Source: Carposina sasakii (Eukaryota > Arthropoda > Insecta > Lepidoptera > Carposinidae). Taken from it: DNA of 64,000 bases. Positions 1 to 9,994 of this stretch are shown piece by piece. Positions within the stretch are counted from its first letter, which is position 1. Every line of letters starts with the position of its first letter. The notes under the pieces are model-generated. The model saw nothing but the letters and a program-made list of their open reading frames with translations, did not search any database and was not told where the DNA came from. The position numbers were made by a program, and so were the translations under genes. The DNA is taken from NCBI GenBank assembly GCA_014607495.2, contig CP053160.1:1488001-1552000 (forward strand). The letters run 5' to 3'.

Positions 1-260
1 CTTGACAGGTTTTTGTGATGCCGCATTAGAATAAAACAATGTACACACATACATATAATCACGCCTTTATCCCTTACGGGGTAGGCAGAGCACCAAGGGC
101 CGATAGAACCACGTGGTGCCACTTCTGACCAATTTTGAGGGTATAGTTGAGATGTACAAGTTCGGTTAGTAGTGACAGGTGGTCAGCCCATCGCCTACAA
201 AACCCCAAGACCCTCTTGTCCTTCTACTGACTTGTACAGTATGCCCGGGAAGAGAAGCAG
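1..260 (-). repeat. Dispersed retroelement-like repeat, copy 1
   Basis: The segment from about 45 to 260 recurs at 49290-49392 and 58501-58710 with high similarity; shared landmarks are 'ccttacggggtaggcagagc' and 'tatgcccgggaagagaagc'. Read on the minus strand each copy ends in a short TATG/TACA microsatellite, as 3' tails of RTE-type or SINE elements do. I see no protein-coding capacity; the 85-codon open frame across it is incidental. Confidence 0.6.
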
Positions 261-2130
261 CTGTAGTATTTATACGTTTTTTTTTCACTCCCAGAACAGC
301 ATAAACAGCAGCAACAATGTAAAACCTTATATTTTAAATAATAAAAAAAAAGGTAACATTTGTGGCTTTTACTTGAAGTTAGAAGCAAAAAGGGGCGTGG
401 CATTTCGGCATGTCACACGAATCATTTAAAATTTATGAAATTATAAAATATTCTGTTTCCATAGTGGAGGCAAGACGAAGCTATAAGCACTAGCTTTCAC
501 AGTACAAGCAATCCTTCAAGAGTTACCGGCTAGGTTTGCCGTAAGAACAAGCTTTGCACGCACAACCTGATTGATTATGATTAGATAGAACTCGTCCTGC
601 CATGTAAGATAGATGGATACATAGAGAGGAATAGAATATTATAATATCTTTATCTCCTAAGGCTCCCCTGATATGCATACACGTTGTATACAAAAATAAA
701 CCGCTCTGACCTTCTATAACAATTTTATACTTCGTTTAAAACACTTACCTATCTATGGAATAATGTATTTGTCATGACTTCTACTACAAAAAGTATTTTG
801 TGCGTTTTTATGAGCAATACGAGGCTTTTTTTGCTATGTTATAATATGCTTAACGTAAATAGACAATAAATAATGTGTACATACGTAATTTACTATTTTT
901 ATTTACAAAGAAATTGCGACTTCTTTTTTATAACAAAAATATTCCACAAAATGAGAATTTATAAGAGCAACATTCAATTAAAGTTCTATTTTACAATAAG
1001 TAGGTAAGTACTAAGACGTCATGACAAACCATCTTTTATATTAATTTCGCGTCATTGCCTTCTATTTATACAATAAATAACATGAAATGTATACAATATC
1101 CACTACCATATTGTCCTTTGGTTATTATATCGTGATACTCTATAACTATAAGCGGTGTATTTAGCTGCTGCGTTTCATTTGCGTAAACGCAACGTAAGCT
1201 TAACTTGTACTATACGTTAACGCTACAAACTTCGTTATCTAATTAATGTATAACTTCGCACCAGTCTCCGAACGATATTATTATACTAAATAAATATATA
1301 CAAATACCTTAAAAAAGAAAAGAAAATCACAGCGTAAAATCACAATTAAAAATTAAACCAATAGCATTCACTCGACCTGTGTTGTCATCATTTGAGATCC
1401 CATTACAAAAATATATCTAATATTGCAAAATATATATTACAATTAAAACTACCATTATTACAGCTAGCAACATTAACAATGTAAGGACTCGAACGATAAG
1501 CTAATATTCTTCCAAATGTTATTTACTTACAAATCGGGGTTGCCAGAACAAATATAGCGTAAGTGTAGACTTATGCATCAATAAAAAGTATTCAAATGTG
1601 TATACGTTTTATCAAAAGTAAATGCAAGCATCAGTTCATATAAATAAGATGAAAGTAACTTAAAGCTGCTAAAAAGGACGATGTTAGTGATGGCAACCTC
1701 GATAAATTACTAAAGCCCTTAAGAATAGTAGAAATTATCTCTCTCAGGAATGGCCATCTACATAAGAATGGCTTACGTTTTAGTATTGTACCAAATAACA
1801 CTTTTGTACAACACTGTATAGTCATGCTATTCTGCTTACACTATAAATCAGTATATAGAGTCAAAGCGAGATGCAAGATCTTTTTGAGCGGTTTTACGTT
1901 ACATGTCCTATAATGGCATGGGAGAAAAGTGTGACTTGGTACGTGTCGTTATCGAGTAGCTGCCTTGCAAGGCTTACGTCACATATTATCTAAACCCATA
2001 GAATATTCCATCACGCCGATATCATACAATACTTTAACATTACAACTCGTGATATGTCCATCTCCACTAGTCTTTTCGTAGTTATGAATGACATAAAAAT
2101 ATTTGACGCATATAAGACCACAGATGTCAG
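261..2130. other. AT-rich stretch without recognisable gene
   Basis: I see no coding exon, RNA gene or clear repeat in this stretch. It lies downstream of the stop codon of the minus-strand Ig/FN3 gene (2951), so part may be its 3' UTR. No decisive polyadenylation site could be chosen among several AATAAA-like words on the minus strand. Confidence 0.4.
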
Positions 2131-2134
2131 CACG

Positions 2135-2300
2135 GTTTCGCCTTTTCTAGTCGCCCTACCCTTTTCTGTTACACAGAACCTTTATTTGTTAGAGCGAGAA
2201 AGATAATACGAATGCAATAACACGCGGCGGAAACAACGAGGTATTAGCATTCCCGCTATCTTTCTCGCTTTAGGAAATGACGGTTTTGAGTGGCAGAAAA
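2135..2300. repeat. MITE-like repeat with internal inverted repeat, copy 1
   Basis: The core contains 'agcgagaaaga' and, about 90 bases on, its inverse 'tctttctcgct'. A related sequence with the same internal arrangement lies at 4803-5021, so this is a dispersed family. The outer limits are approximate. Confidence 0.45.
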
Positions 2301-2751
2301 GGATCTAAGATCTATTCAGACCTTACCAAAACTGGATGTGGACTTTTGCAGCTAAATAGCTTACCCAATTATTCTGACATCCGTTTTAGCATCATCAAAA
2401 TAATATAAAATGATGACAATGTTTTTAAATCATTTCGATAATCCCTACATACGACCCATTAAAATATTATAGACCACCCATGGACAAAAAATAATTAATT
2501 CGTACAGTGCGAGAAGAAACTAAAGTCAGTACCTAATAGTGTAGTACTACTTTGACTTCTTATAGCACTGAACAGATTCTCTTTCAATCAACAACCAATC
2601 ATTTGTAAAAGCAAATGTGTTTTTTTTTCATTACTAAATTAACTTATAATATTTACGTATAAGACTCAGGTTTTACAATCAATAGTCAATTGAAGAAAAC
2701 ACACTTCTGCTCTGAAACCTTCCTGGCTATTTAGAAAGTTGTTATGTCAAC

Positions 2752-2839
2752 AAAACCAGCAATGTGTTACAAATTGACATAAAAAGTCATTTCAAATTAA
2801 CCGACTTTTTACGTTAATTTGAAATACATTGCTGGTTTT
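2752..2839. repeat. 88-bp near-palindrome (snap-back element)
   Basis: The ends are a perfect 14-bp inverted repeat (AAAACCAGCAATGT / ACATTGCTGGTTTT), and an inner pair 'taaaaagtc'/'gacttttta' continues the stem around a loop of about 14 bases. It lies just past the stop codon of the Ig/FN3 gene. It could be a tiny MITE or, if transcribed, a pre-miRNA-like hairpin; the sequence cannot decide. Confidence 0.6.
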
Positions 2840-2950
2840 TCACATTAGTTTAGGTCGTATGTAGTCGTCAAACCTACGATTTTCTTACAATCATGAGAAC
2901 AGACCCGAATCGGTGCGATAGAATATCCTAAGGTTCAGTATGGACGAGAA

Positions 2951-3096
2951 TCAGACCTGCCGGGGCTTCCCCGGGCCGGGGCAGTCCGTGGAGCGGATGA
3001 TGGAGCCCGGGCCGGCCCGGCGCGGCGCCTCCACGAACCCGGGGTTCAGGATTATGTTAGGCAGTAACTCCATCACGTCTTGCTCTTCGCCGTAGT
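2951..3096 (-). CDS. Ig/FN3 membrane protein, terminal exon 6 (cytoplasmic tail)
   Basis: The exon follows a good acceptor (ACAACAG at 3097-3103) and ends in TGA at 2951-2953. It begins with two bases that complete the codon left by exon 5, giving a tail starting DYGEEQDVMELLPNIILNPG and continuing with a basic, proline- and glycine-rich stretch. The base composition is strongly GC-rich against AT-rich surroundings, as in the other exons of this gene. The open frame continues upstream to 3310, but that part is a degenerate repeat in the intron and is not taken as coding. Confidence 0.72.
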
Positions 3097-3104
3097 CTGT
3101 TGTA

Positions 3105-3490
3105 GGTCGGGTATGGATTGTATGGTTGGGTAAGGGTAATATGTTGGGTAAGGGTAATGTTTTGGTAAGGATAACATGGTTAGGTAAGAGTAACATGTTT
3201 AGGTAAAGTTTACATGTTTCAATAAGGGTCACAAGTTTAGGTAAGGGTAACATGATTGGGTAAGGGTTACAAGTTTGGTTAAAGATAAAATGGTTAAGGA
3301 AAAGTAACATGCAAGGGTCACGTAATCGGGTAAGGGTAATAAAGTAAGGGTAAAATGGTCAAGTAAAAGTAATATAATAGAGTAAATGTAACAAGATCAG
3401 AAAAACATCGCATGGTAATCATGACATAATCAGATAAAGGTAATAAGGAAAGGTAATGCCAGGTTGTCAGGCACATGTAATGTTGATTTG
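3105..3490. repeat. Degenerate G-rich minisatellite
   Basis: About 18-20 imperfect units of roughly 20 bases share the core GGTAAGGGTAACATG. The array directly abuts the last exon of the Ig/FN3 gene and contributes to the intron upstream of it. It resembles no telomeric motif of insects (TTAGG). Confidence 0.65.
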
Positions 3491-3984
3491 TTAACAGGTT
3501 ATTTATACATACCATTACCGTGTGTGTGTGTTTTTGTTAGTGTGCAGTCCCGCAGTCCAAGCGTGCGTTCCAAGCGAGTGCGATAGAGGGAAAGAAGAAA
3601 AAATTGGAATGAATAAAAATATTTAAGTAAAAACAGCATTATCTTATCCAAAGGATAGTTAATGCACCATGCTAATAGAATTTATAGCCAATAAAAATCG
3701 GTTTCAAAATAATATATGCAATTTTTTTTTTATTTAATTTTTCCCAAACTAAGCCATTACTCTTTAGAAGCTGATTTTTGCGGCTATTAAAAATAATTAG
3801 AATACCTAGAATATGAGAAAAACAGCGGTAATTATATTGTGAAATGACATTCACATAATAAAAAATATCTTAGAAGGCTAAACTAAGCATCTCGTTTTAT
3901 AAGAGTTTCTAAAACTATTAAATGTAGCACTAAAAATCTAAGCATATTTAAAATACTCTTGAAATGTTTAAACATATACCTACA

Positions 3985-4060
3985 ATAAATAAGTTGGTGA
4001 GAGCTTTGCACGGAATGCGAGAGGTCCTGGGTTCGAGTCCCACTTGGGTGAAGAATTTTT
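3985..4060 (+). repeat. tRNA-like SINE head or tRNA relic
   Basis: The stretch 'gtcctgggttcgagtccc' matches a Pol III B box with a T-arm-like context, preceded by an A-box-like region. A complete cloverleaf cannot be drawn, so I call a tRNA-derived SINE fragment and not a functional tRNA. The word 'gtgaagaattttt' just downstream is repeated about 50 bases later. Confidence 0.4.
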
Positions 4061-4802
4061 TCATTTCTTAAAGTATATTTATCTCACTCTGGTGAAGAAT
4101 TTTTAATTTTCTTATTTCTTTATTAATAATTTTATAATATTTTATAACATATTTATAACCTACAATAAAAATAACTTGTCTGTGGAATTTTGGTCTAAGG
4201 TACCAAACTAGGACCAAATGCATATGATTCATAAAAAAATATTTGTGACACTGTAACATAATTAAGAGGGTAATAGAAGCATAAACCTTTAACCAAACAC
4301 GTCTCGGTCTGACTGACTTTTGACATATGAAAGTTATATCCGTTTTTCTATATTGAAAGATGTCACATAATAAAAAAAAAACTTATGCTTATGTATGCAA
4401 TTCATGTTATATTGTCTCATTGAAATGTCTGTTTTACTATAGGTAATACGTTTGTGCAGTTAATTAGATAAAGACATAATAATATTGTCTTAGAATTTAA
4501 CCTAATTTGTTCTATAAGTGGTCGAAGAATAGTAAAATGGTCCTAGATAAATCACAAAGTCGTAAATAGAGCTATTCATTAATTATATTTTTGGTTATTT
4601 GGTATAATTTTATATAAAAATATTTTAATAGGAGCCGTGCCTTTATGATGTCATAAATAATTTATGACAGTGCTCATATATATATCTATGCTCGATGCGA
4701 GAGTAAGCGGTAACTACATTAAAATTGTTTCGCTTTATGGCAAGATAGATAATCGTATACTACAATAATCACATATCATCTAAGAGGCTGATTCTTAACT
4801 TC

Positions 4803-5021
4803 TTAAGGGTGGACTACATAATTTGTGTTTTACCTTTTCACATCATCCTATCTCTTTCTGTTGCTCAGTATTGTCATTTGCTAGAGCGAGAATGATGATG
4901 AAAGAGGCGATAGCATTCTCGCTATTTTTCTCACTGTAGCAAATTAAGATTCTGAGCGACAGAGAAGCATAGGCCAACGAAAATGGTAAAGCGTGCTGAA
5001 AGGTGTGGTACAACCCTTATA
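4803..5021. repeat. MITE-like repeat, copy 2
   Basis: This is related to the repeat at 2135-2300, sharing the 'tagagcgagaa...tctcgct' inner inverted repeat. The ends carry 'taagggt' and 'accctta', suggesting short terminal inverted repeats. No coding capacity is visible. Confidence 0.45.
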
Positions 5022-6042
5022 CTACTAAATATTAAAATGTTTTACATTATAACAATTCCTCGTCCTATTCTATTCTATATTAGCTAATGGAAGCATTATG
5101 TATAAGAAAAATACTTATCTACAATACATGGTTAAGAATATATCTATAATACCTAATTGTATTAATTTTTAGCGAAGTCTTTTGATACATAATAAAGTGA
5201 TATAGCACAACCTTTAATATACTACACTTTTGGCTAAATATATATTTAGTGTATATCCAATATCAAGAAACATAGCAAGAGTAGGATTGAGTCTTCTAAT
5301 TAGAGTCTTTTAGAAGTTATAATTAGTTTTAAGAGAGCTTGTTCTACTACTCGTATGTTAGGATATAATAAGGTTTATTATACATAAATTCTATGTAATA
5401 ATTGACGTGTTGTAGTAGGCTTGGTCTGTGTGCTGATTTTAGTTCAATTATTTTAAAAGGTGCAATGTATAATTCCCTTACTCTATTGTTTAAAACAAAT
5501 TAATATTATTATTAGCACTTAATAGAAATATAGTATAAATATTAATAAAATAAAAAAATTAAGAAATAAATATAGTAATTAGAATTTTGAAGCCCGAATA
5601 ATATAATTATTTAAAAAAAAAACTATATAAATTGGAGATTCATTAAAATCTTAATCCTATGCCTATTAAGCAAAATATATTTGTATAATTCAATGTCTAA
5701 TTTACATAATTTAAAGGAGGAAAGTAATATTTGGTATAATTTTCATTTGCTTTTTATTTTTAATATAGCACCAATCAACTAATGCGAAAATAGATTTAAT
5801 GTTATTACTCGTAATTTAGTATTACACTAATAATAGCTGCTGAAATCTATCTAGTTCGCTGTTGCAGTTATAAAGCTAGTGAATCACTAGTAATTGAACA
5901 CCTAAACTAATTATTTTTATATTTTAATTCTATGTAAAAAATCTTGTAACTATTGCAAAATTTCAAATTGGCACTAATATATATTGCATTTGTTAACTTT
6001 GGAAGAGTGCAGATTTCTGATTAACCTATAATTTATTATTTG
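5022..6042. other. AT-rich intron sequence
   Basis: It lies in the 4.3-kb intron between exons 5 and 6 of the Ig/FN3 gene. I see no exon, repeat or RNA gene here. Confidence 0.4.
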
Positions 6043-6204
6043 CTAGTGGACGCCCGCGACTCCGTCCGCGTGGACTACAGAAATAACAAAATGTCAAAAT
6101 TATCCCGGATACAAAGTAGCCTATATGTTAAGTGGGACCTGTCACAATATATTCCTGAAAACTGCATCGAAATCGGTTCAGCCATTTCTAAGATTAGCGT
6201 GTAT
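6043..6204 (-). mobile_element. Helitron-like or MINE-like 3' end fragment
   Basis: On the minus strand the fragment ends GTCGCGGGCGTCCACTAG, preceded by a hairpin-forming GC-rich block, and contains 'aaagtagcctatatgttaa', a word common in lepidopteran interspersed repeats. The GC-rich end recurs at 25850-25880, and a third relative is at 44658-44800. Ending in CTAG after a hairpin is Helitron-like, but an RTE-type 3' end is an alternative. A hAT MITE (6205-6483) is inserted in it, and the fragment appears to resume at 6484. Confidence 0.45.
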
Positions 6205-6483
6205 CATGGAGAAGGTATAAAAGAGGAGGTGGGACTATGAACCGAGTCGTGTGGCAATCGTGAGGCCATGACGTCATGATAGGGGCGGAGCTTCAGGGCC
6301 AGTGTGTGTAGTCTTGTAGTTTAAGTAGTTTGACTAGTCACTACAAGGTGGTTTCTATGTAAATGGGCAGGGCTACAGTATTAGGATGCTCCCCTAGTCC
6401 CATACTTCACCCGCGCTCCGCGGCACACTATTTTTGTATGAAAATATACTTAGCCGCTGCTCCTCTTCTATTTCTTCTCCATG
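6205..6483. mobile_element. hAT-type MITE, CATGG family, copy 1
   Basis: The ends are imperfect inverted repeats beginning CATGGAGAAG. Flanking 8-bp sequences GCGTGTAT and GCGTGCAC agree at 6 of 8 positions and look like an aged target duplication. A second copy with a perfect duplication is at 46256-46559. No coding capacity. Confidence 0.75.
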
Positions 6484-7137
6484 GCGTGCACAAACATCGA
6501 TCCGTTACAATTTTATTATATGTTTAGAAGTGCATAAATCTATTAATTCCTGAAAATTTTAAAATACCTAATTATGTAAAATTAAGCGTACATATTTGCA
6601 ATGAAATTATAATATCAGGAAAATTATGTTTTTATAGTTATATCTAGTAGCACTCACTATGCTTTTGAAATTTTTATTAAGTAATTAATTTAATACTTAA
6701 CAAAATTTTGGTAATCACACTTTTATTTTTGGCAAAAATAGGAATAATTATGTCTATAACATCATCAGAGTTATTGTACCTATTATATTCCAGTCTGCAT
6801 AACCTACCTAATTGGGAATTGGTAACTAGAGAGTCCAAATAGCGTCTCCATTATTTATCATTACAAATAATGTCCTATGACAATAAATTATGTATGACAT
6901 TGTGTCATTCCGTATAAGTTACCACTGGATAAACTATAAAACCCCGTTAGAGTGGTTATTCGGAATATCCGTGTTATTTGTATGATGGTCTTTAATAAAA
7001 TGTCTAAAGCAGATCAAACAGAATAACCCAATAAATAGTAAAATAAACATAACACGTAGTATTATATGATGCTTAAATAGTATCAGGAATAAGAGCATTA
7101 TAACAATATTAATGCCGGTATAAACAGACATGTACCA

Positions 7138-7315
7138 GCGGAACTGCGTATCTCAAAACTTTGCTGGTAATGGCTACAAGAAAATGAAAAATAAAATAAG
7201 AAAAATATGTCATTTTTGACCAATTAAATTAATCTGCGCAAAAAATGACTTCTGCGTAAATTTTGTTAATCTGCGCAAAAAAACCACCAAAAACAGTCAG
7301 CATACGCAGTTCCGC
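7138..7315. mobile_element. MITE with 14-bp perfect inverted repeats
   Basis: The element starts GCGGAACTGCGTAT and ends with its exact inverse ATACGCAGTTCCGC. The interior holds three 'ctgcg(c/t)aaa' words and no coding frame. I found no convincing target duplication, so the superfamily is unassigned. Confidence 0.65.
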
Positions 7316-7415
7316 ATAATGCTCCATACAGCCAACCCTGCGCAAGGACACGTGCTAAGCTAGTAGCTCCAGAGCACGTAGAGCCTGCGCAGCGGCGGCG
7401 GCTAGGGCTGCTCAC

Positions 7416-7556
7416 CCGGGCGACGCCAGTCCCGGCACAAGGCGCAGCAAGTGCCCGCCGCTAGGATGGCCAGTGCGCCCAGCACCACGCATACTGCGGC
7501 CAGCCAGGCCCGAGGGTCGAAGGATTCCGCGCCTTCTAGGAAATGTTTGTACAGCT
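7416..7556 (-). CDS. Ig/FN3 membrane protein, exon 5 (transmembrane)
   Basis: The exon runs from acceptor TTTCCAG (7557-7563) to donor GGTGAGC (7410-7416). It encodes a short juxtamembrane segment and one hydrophobic helix (WLAAVCVVLGALAILAAGTC), followed by CRDWRRP, a cysteine/basic stop-transfer signal. This orientation puts the Ig and FN3 domains outside the cell. Phase is 1 at both ends, matching exons 4 and 6. Confidence 0.8.
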
Positions 7557-7729
7557 CTGGAAAGGGGGAGGTTTGAAGTCTTTTAGCCATAGTTGCACAG
7601 CATAGGTGATGAAAAGAAGACAGCGAAAAAATGTAAACTTTATTATCTTTGGTTTTCTGTTTACAATAAAAAATTAAGAAGAAGAAAGGGTTGTCATCTA
7701 CCCTAAAGTTGTAGGTAAAAGGTTGGTGG

Positions 7730-8165
7730 TAGACGGACGACAGAACATCATCCACCTGCCTTCTAGTTGACATAGAGCATGATGGCCGACCCACGAGCGG
7801 TTACTAATAATAAGGTAGGCGGCAAATGATAGACGGTAGATGATAAACAGTTGATAGTGGACGAAAGGGTCATAACAGTACGATAAGTGATGTCTACCTT
7901 TATTTACATTTTATCCCATATCGTATTATATCGACGACAGGTAGTGGGAGATGTTAGATGTTCGGTTATGATGGACGGTAGGAGAAAGGCGGAAATTACC
8001 AGACGTTAGGATGGTGAACGGTTGGTCAATGACGGTAGGAGATGGTCAGTAGGAGATAAAACTACAGACGTTAGGCAGTGGACGGAGATGGCAGACGCTA
8101 GTAGGTGGACGATAATGAGTGATAGTGGACGTTAGGTGGTTGACGGTAACGAATGACAGTGGACG
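7730..8165. repeat. Degenerate GACGGTAGG-type tandem repeat in intron
   Basis: Many imperfect copies of words such as 'gtggacg', 'gacggtagg' and 'agacgttagg' fill most of the 620-bp intron between exons 4 and 5. The units are too diverged to give a fixed period by eye. No coding or RNA signal is seen. Confidence 0.5.
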
Positions 8166-8175
8166 GCAGACTCAC

Positions 8176-8299
8176 CGGCCTCCTGGTCGCTGTAGAGCGT
8201 GGTGGCCAGCACCTCGACGGGCGGGCCGGCCCCCAGCGCGTTGGTGGCCCACACCCGGAACCAGTACGACGCGTTGGTGTCCAGGTGGTACACGTCGAT
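8176..8299 (-). CDS. Ig/FN3 membrane protein, exon 4 (FN3, second half)
   Basis: The exon encodes the C-terminal half of a fibronectin type III domain. The family core is visible as NASYWFRVWATNALGAGPP, the F-strand Y-x-F/V-R-V-x-A-x-N-x-x-G motif. The donor is GGTGAGT at 8170-8176. Two acceptors fit the same frame, GCGTCAG (exon start 8299) or CACAG (start 8305); they differ by two residues (RQ). GC content is far above the surrounding intron. Confidence 0.82.
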
Positions 8300-8590
8300 C
8301 TGACGCTGTGACGCGAGATATGCTACTTTAGAAAACCTTGTGGTGGACTGACGAAGAACGGATACAACTAAAGAGTGGATTGGAGAAGTTCGCTAAACTT
8401 TCTCTGACCAAATTAGTGAAATTCTTGAGAAAGATCAGGTCAAAAATACTCTAAAGGGACGCGCTTGTAAAAAGAATAATATAGAAGCCGAAGTGAAAAA
8501 TGTGTAATGGAATCGTAGCAAATGAAGATTTAGAAACAGAGACGTAACTTCAATTATGTATCTATGTAAAACCCTTCAAGTTTCATCCTG

Positions 8591-8754
8591 GACGTCCGCC
8601 CGCAGTAAAATCGTTGCAAAAAGCTAAACATTTGCGGGGGGGGTGCACAGGAGACTCGACAATTAATTTCTATGTGGAGTAGGCCTGTAGGGGGTCCACC
8701 AGAACCAGTTCACTTTTGAAAGGGGTCTATGATAAAAAAGTTTGGGAACCCCTG
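8591..8754. mobile_element. hAT-type MITE, CAGGGGTTCCC family, one end degraded
   Basis: The right end reads inward as CAGGGGTTCCCAAAC, the same terminus as the copies at 38007, 45032 and 49437, and the body shares 'ggtccaccagaaccagtt'. The left terminus is not recognisable, so the limit there is approximate. It lies in the intron between exons 3 and 4 of the Ig/FN3 gene. Confidence 0.6.
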
Positions 8755-9296
8755 CTTTAGACAGAGTGGTATAATAACTCTGTCCCAAAATGATTGAGCT
8801 TCATGGAAATTGAATACAAGATAATGTTTTGTTTGCGGTATGTATTAATAAATTTTTTGTCAATCAATGACATTCTCAATCGTGCGTAGAATTTCTAAAA
8901 CACGAGTAACAAGTTAAGCCAGTAATCGGAAAAGAGTACCTAAAGCCGTATTTTTCAAATAGATATTAACTAATTATCAATTAAAAGTAATTCGATGTTA
9001 TTATATAGGTATATCTTTCGGTCATTATAATTTAGATTACACGCTGTATTGTCAGGGATTGTGTAACAAAAGCATTATTTTTGTGCCGGCTACACAAATA
9101 TTAATGACAAACGTATTGTCGACCTATTTGTACTGAGGTTACGCATATTACCGCGAATAATAACTCTGTTTGCCGAGAATATAACACAAATATACCTGGG
9201 GGAATACACCTCTTGTTTCTAATTTTATACTTGTCTTTTGTTGAAACTAAGTACTAACAACACTATGTAGGTGTTTTTATTATCCAATCACTATAT

Positions 9297-9600
9297 TCTT
9301 AAAAACCAGCAGTCGGGCTAATTTTAAAAAAATAACACGGTTACAAAGCCTAATCAGTTTTATCTTCAAAATTAACAGTTCTCTACAATTTAGAACTACT
9401 TATGAAATCAATTAATCTAACACTTAACTTAAACAACCTCACAATCAGAAAAACTAATAAGAATCTACAACATCAAATAGCCAACAACCACACGTCCGAC
9501 ACGTTCGAAATCCGGCAGCAAAGTGAGCGTAAGCAGGGGCGCGTTCACTTTTATACTCTACTGCTAGGACCAGGCTCGGGAGAGGGGGCAGTTGGTAACA
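9297..9600 (-). repeat. 3' LTR of the gypsy-like element
   Basis: This appears identical over 304 bases to the repeat at 16237-16540. On the minus strand it begins TGTTACC and contains a TATA box (GTATAAAAG) about 40 bases in. The reading frame entering from the interior runs across the LTR start for about 15 codons before a stop, so pol appears to end inside the LTR. No clear polypurine tract precedes the LTR. Confidence 0.9.
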
Positions 9601-9994
9601 CGGCCAATTCTGACGCTACTGCGGCGTCCTCGTCCGTCTGCTCTTCTGTTGGTGCATTGATCTCGCCGGTTTCAGCATATAAAATTCACATACTAATTGA
9701 GACTCTTTTTAACGTGACATAATTATGACTAAGAAGATGATTTAGTTCAATAACATGATCTTACGCGTGCACTCGTGAAACCATATCTTTCACAAAATAA
9801 TCTTCTAAGACATATAGCTCATAATGAGCCCAACACAAGCAAAATACCCCAAAGAGCTAACTTAAAAGAAAAGTAAGAATTTTCTTATTAAACTTACTAA
9901 AATATGTACTTAGTTTGTTCAATTTTAGTAATCACCACATGTTGAGATTTAATCAAAACTTAACATGTCTGCCGTGCGACACGTTAAATGTGTA

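Noticed and set aside
3097..3310. Upstream part of the 119-codon frame ending at 2951
   Set aside because: That part is a degenerate minisatellite on the intron side of a good acceptor. Only 2951-3096 continues the host protein in phase.
3985..4060. Functional tRNA gene
   Set aside because: A B box is present, but acceptor and anticodon stems do not pair well enough for a cloverleaf.
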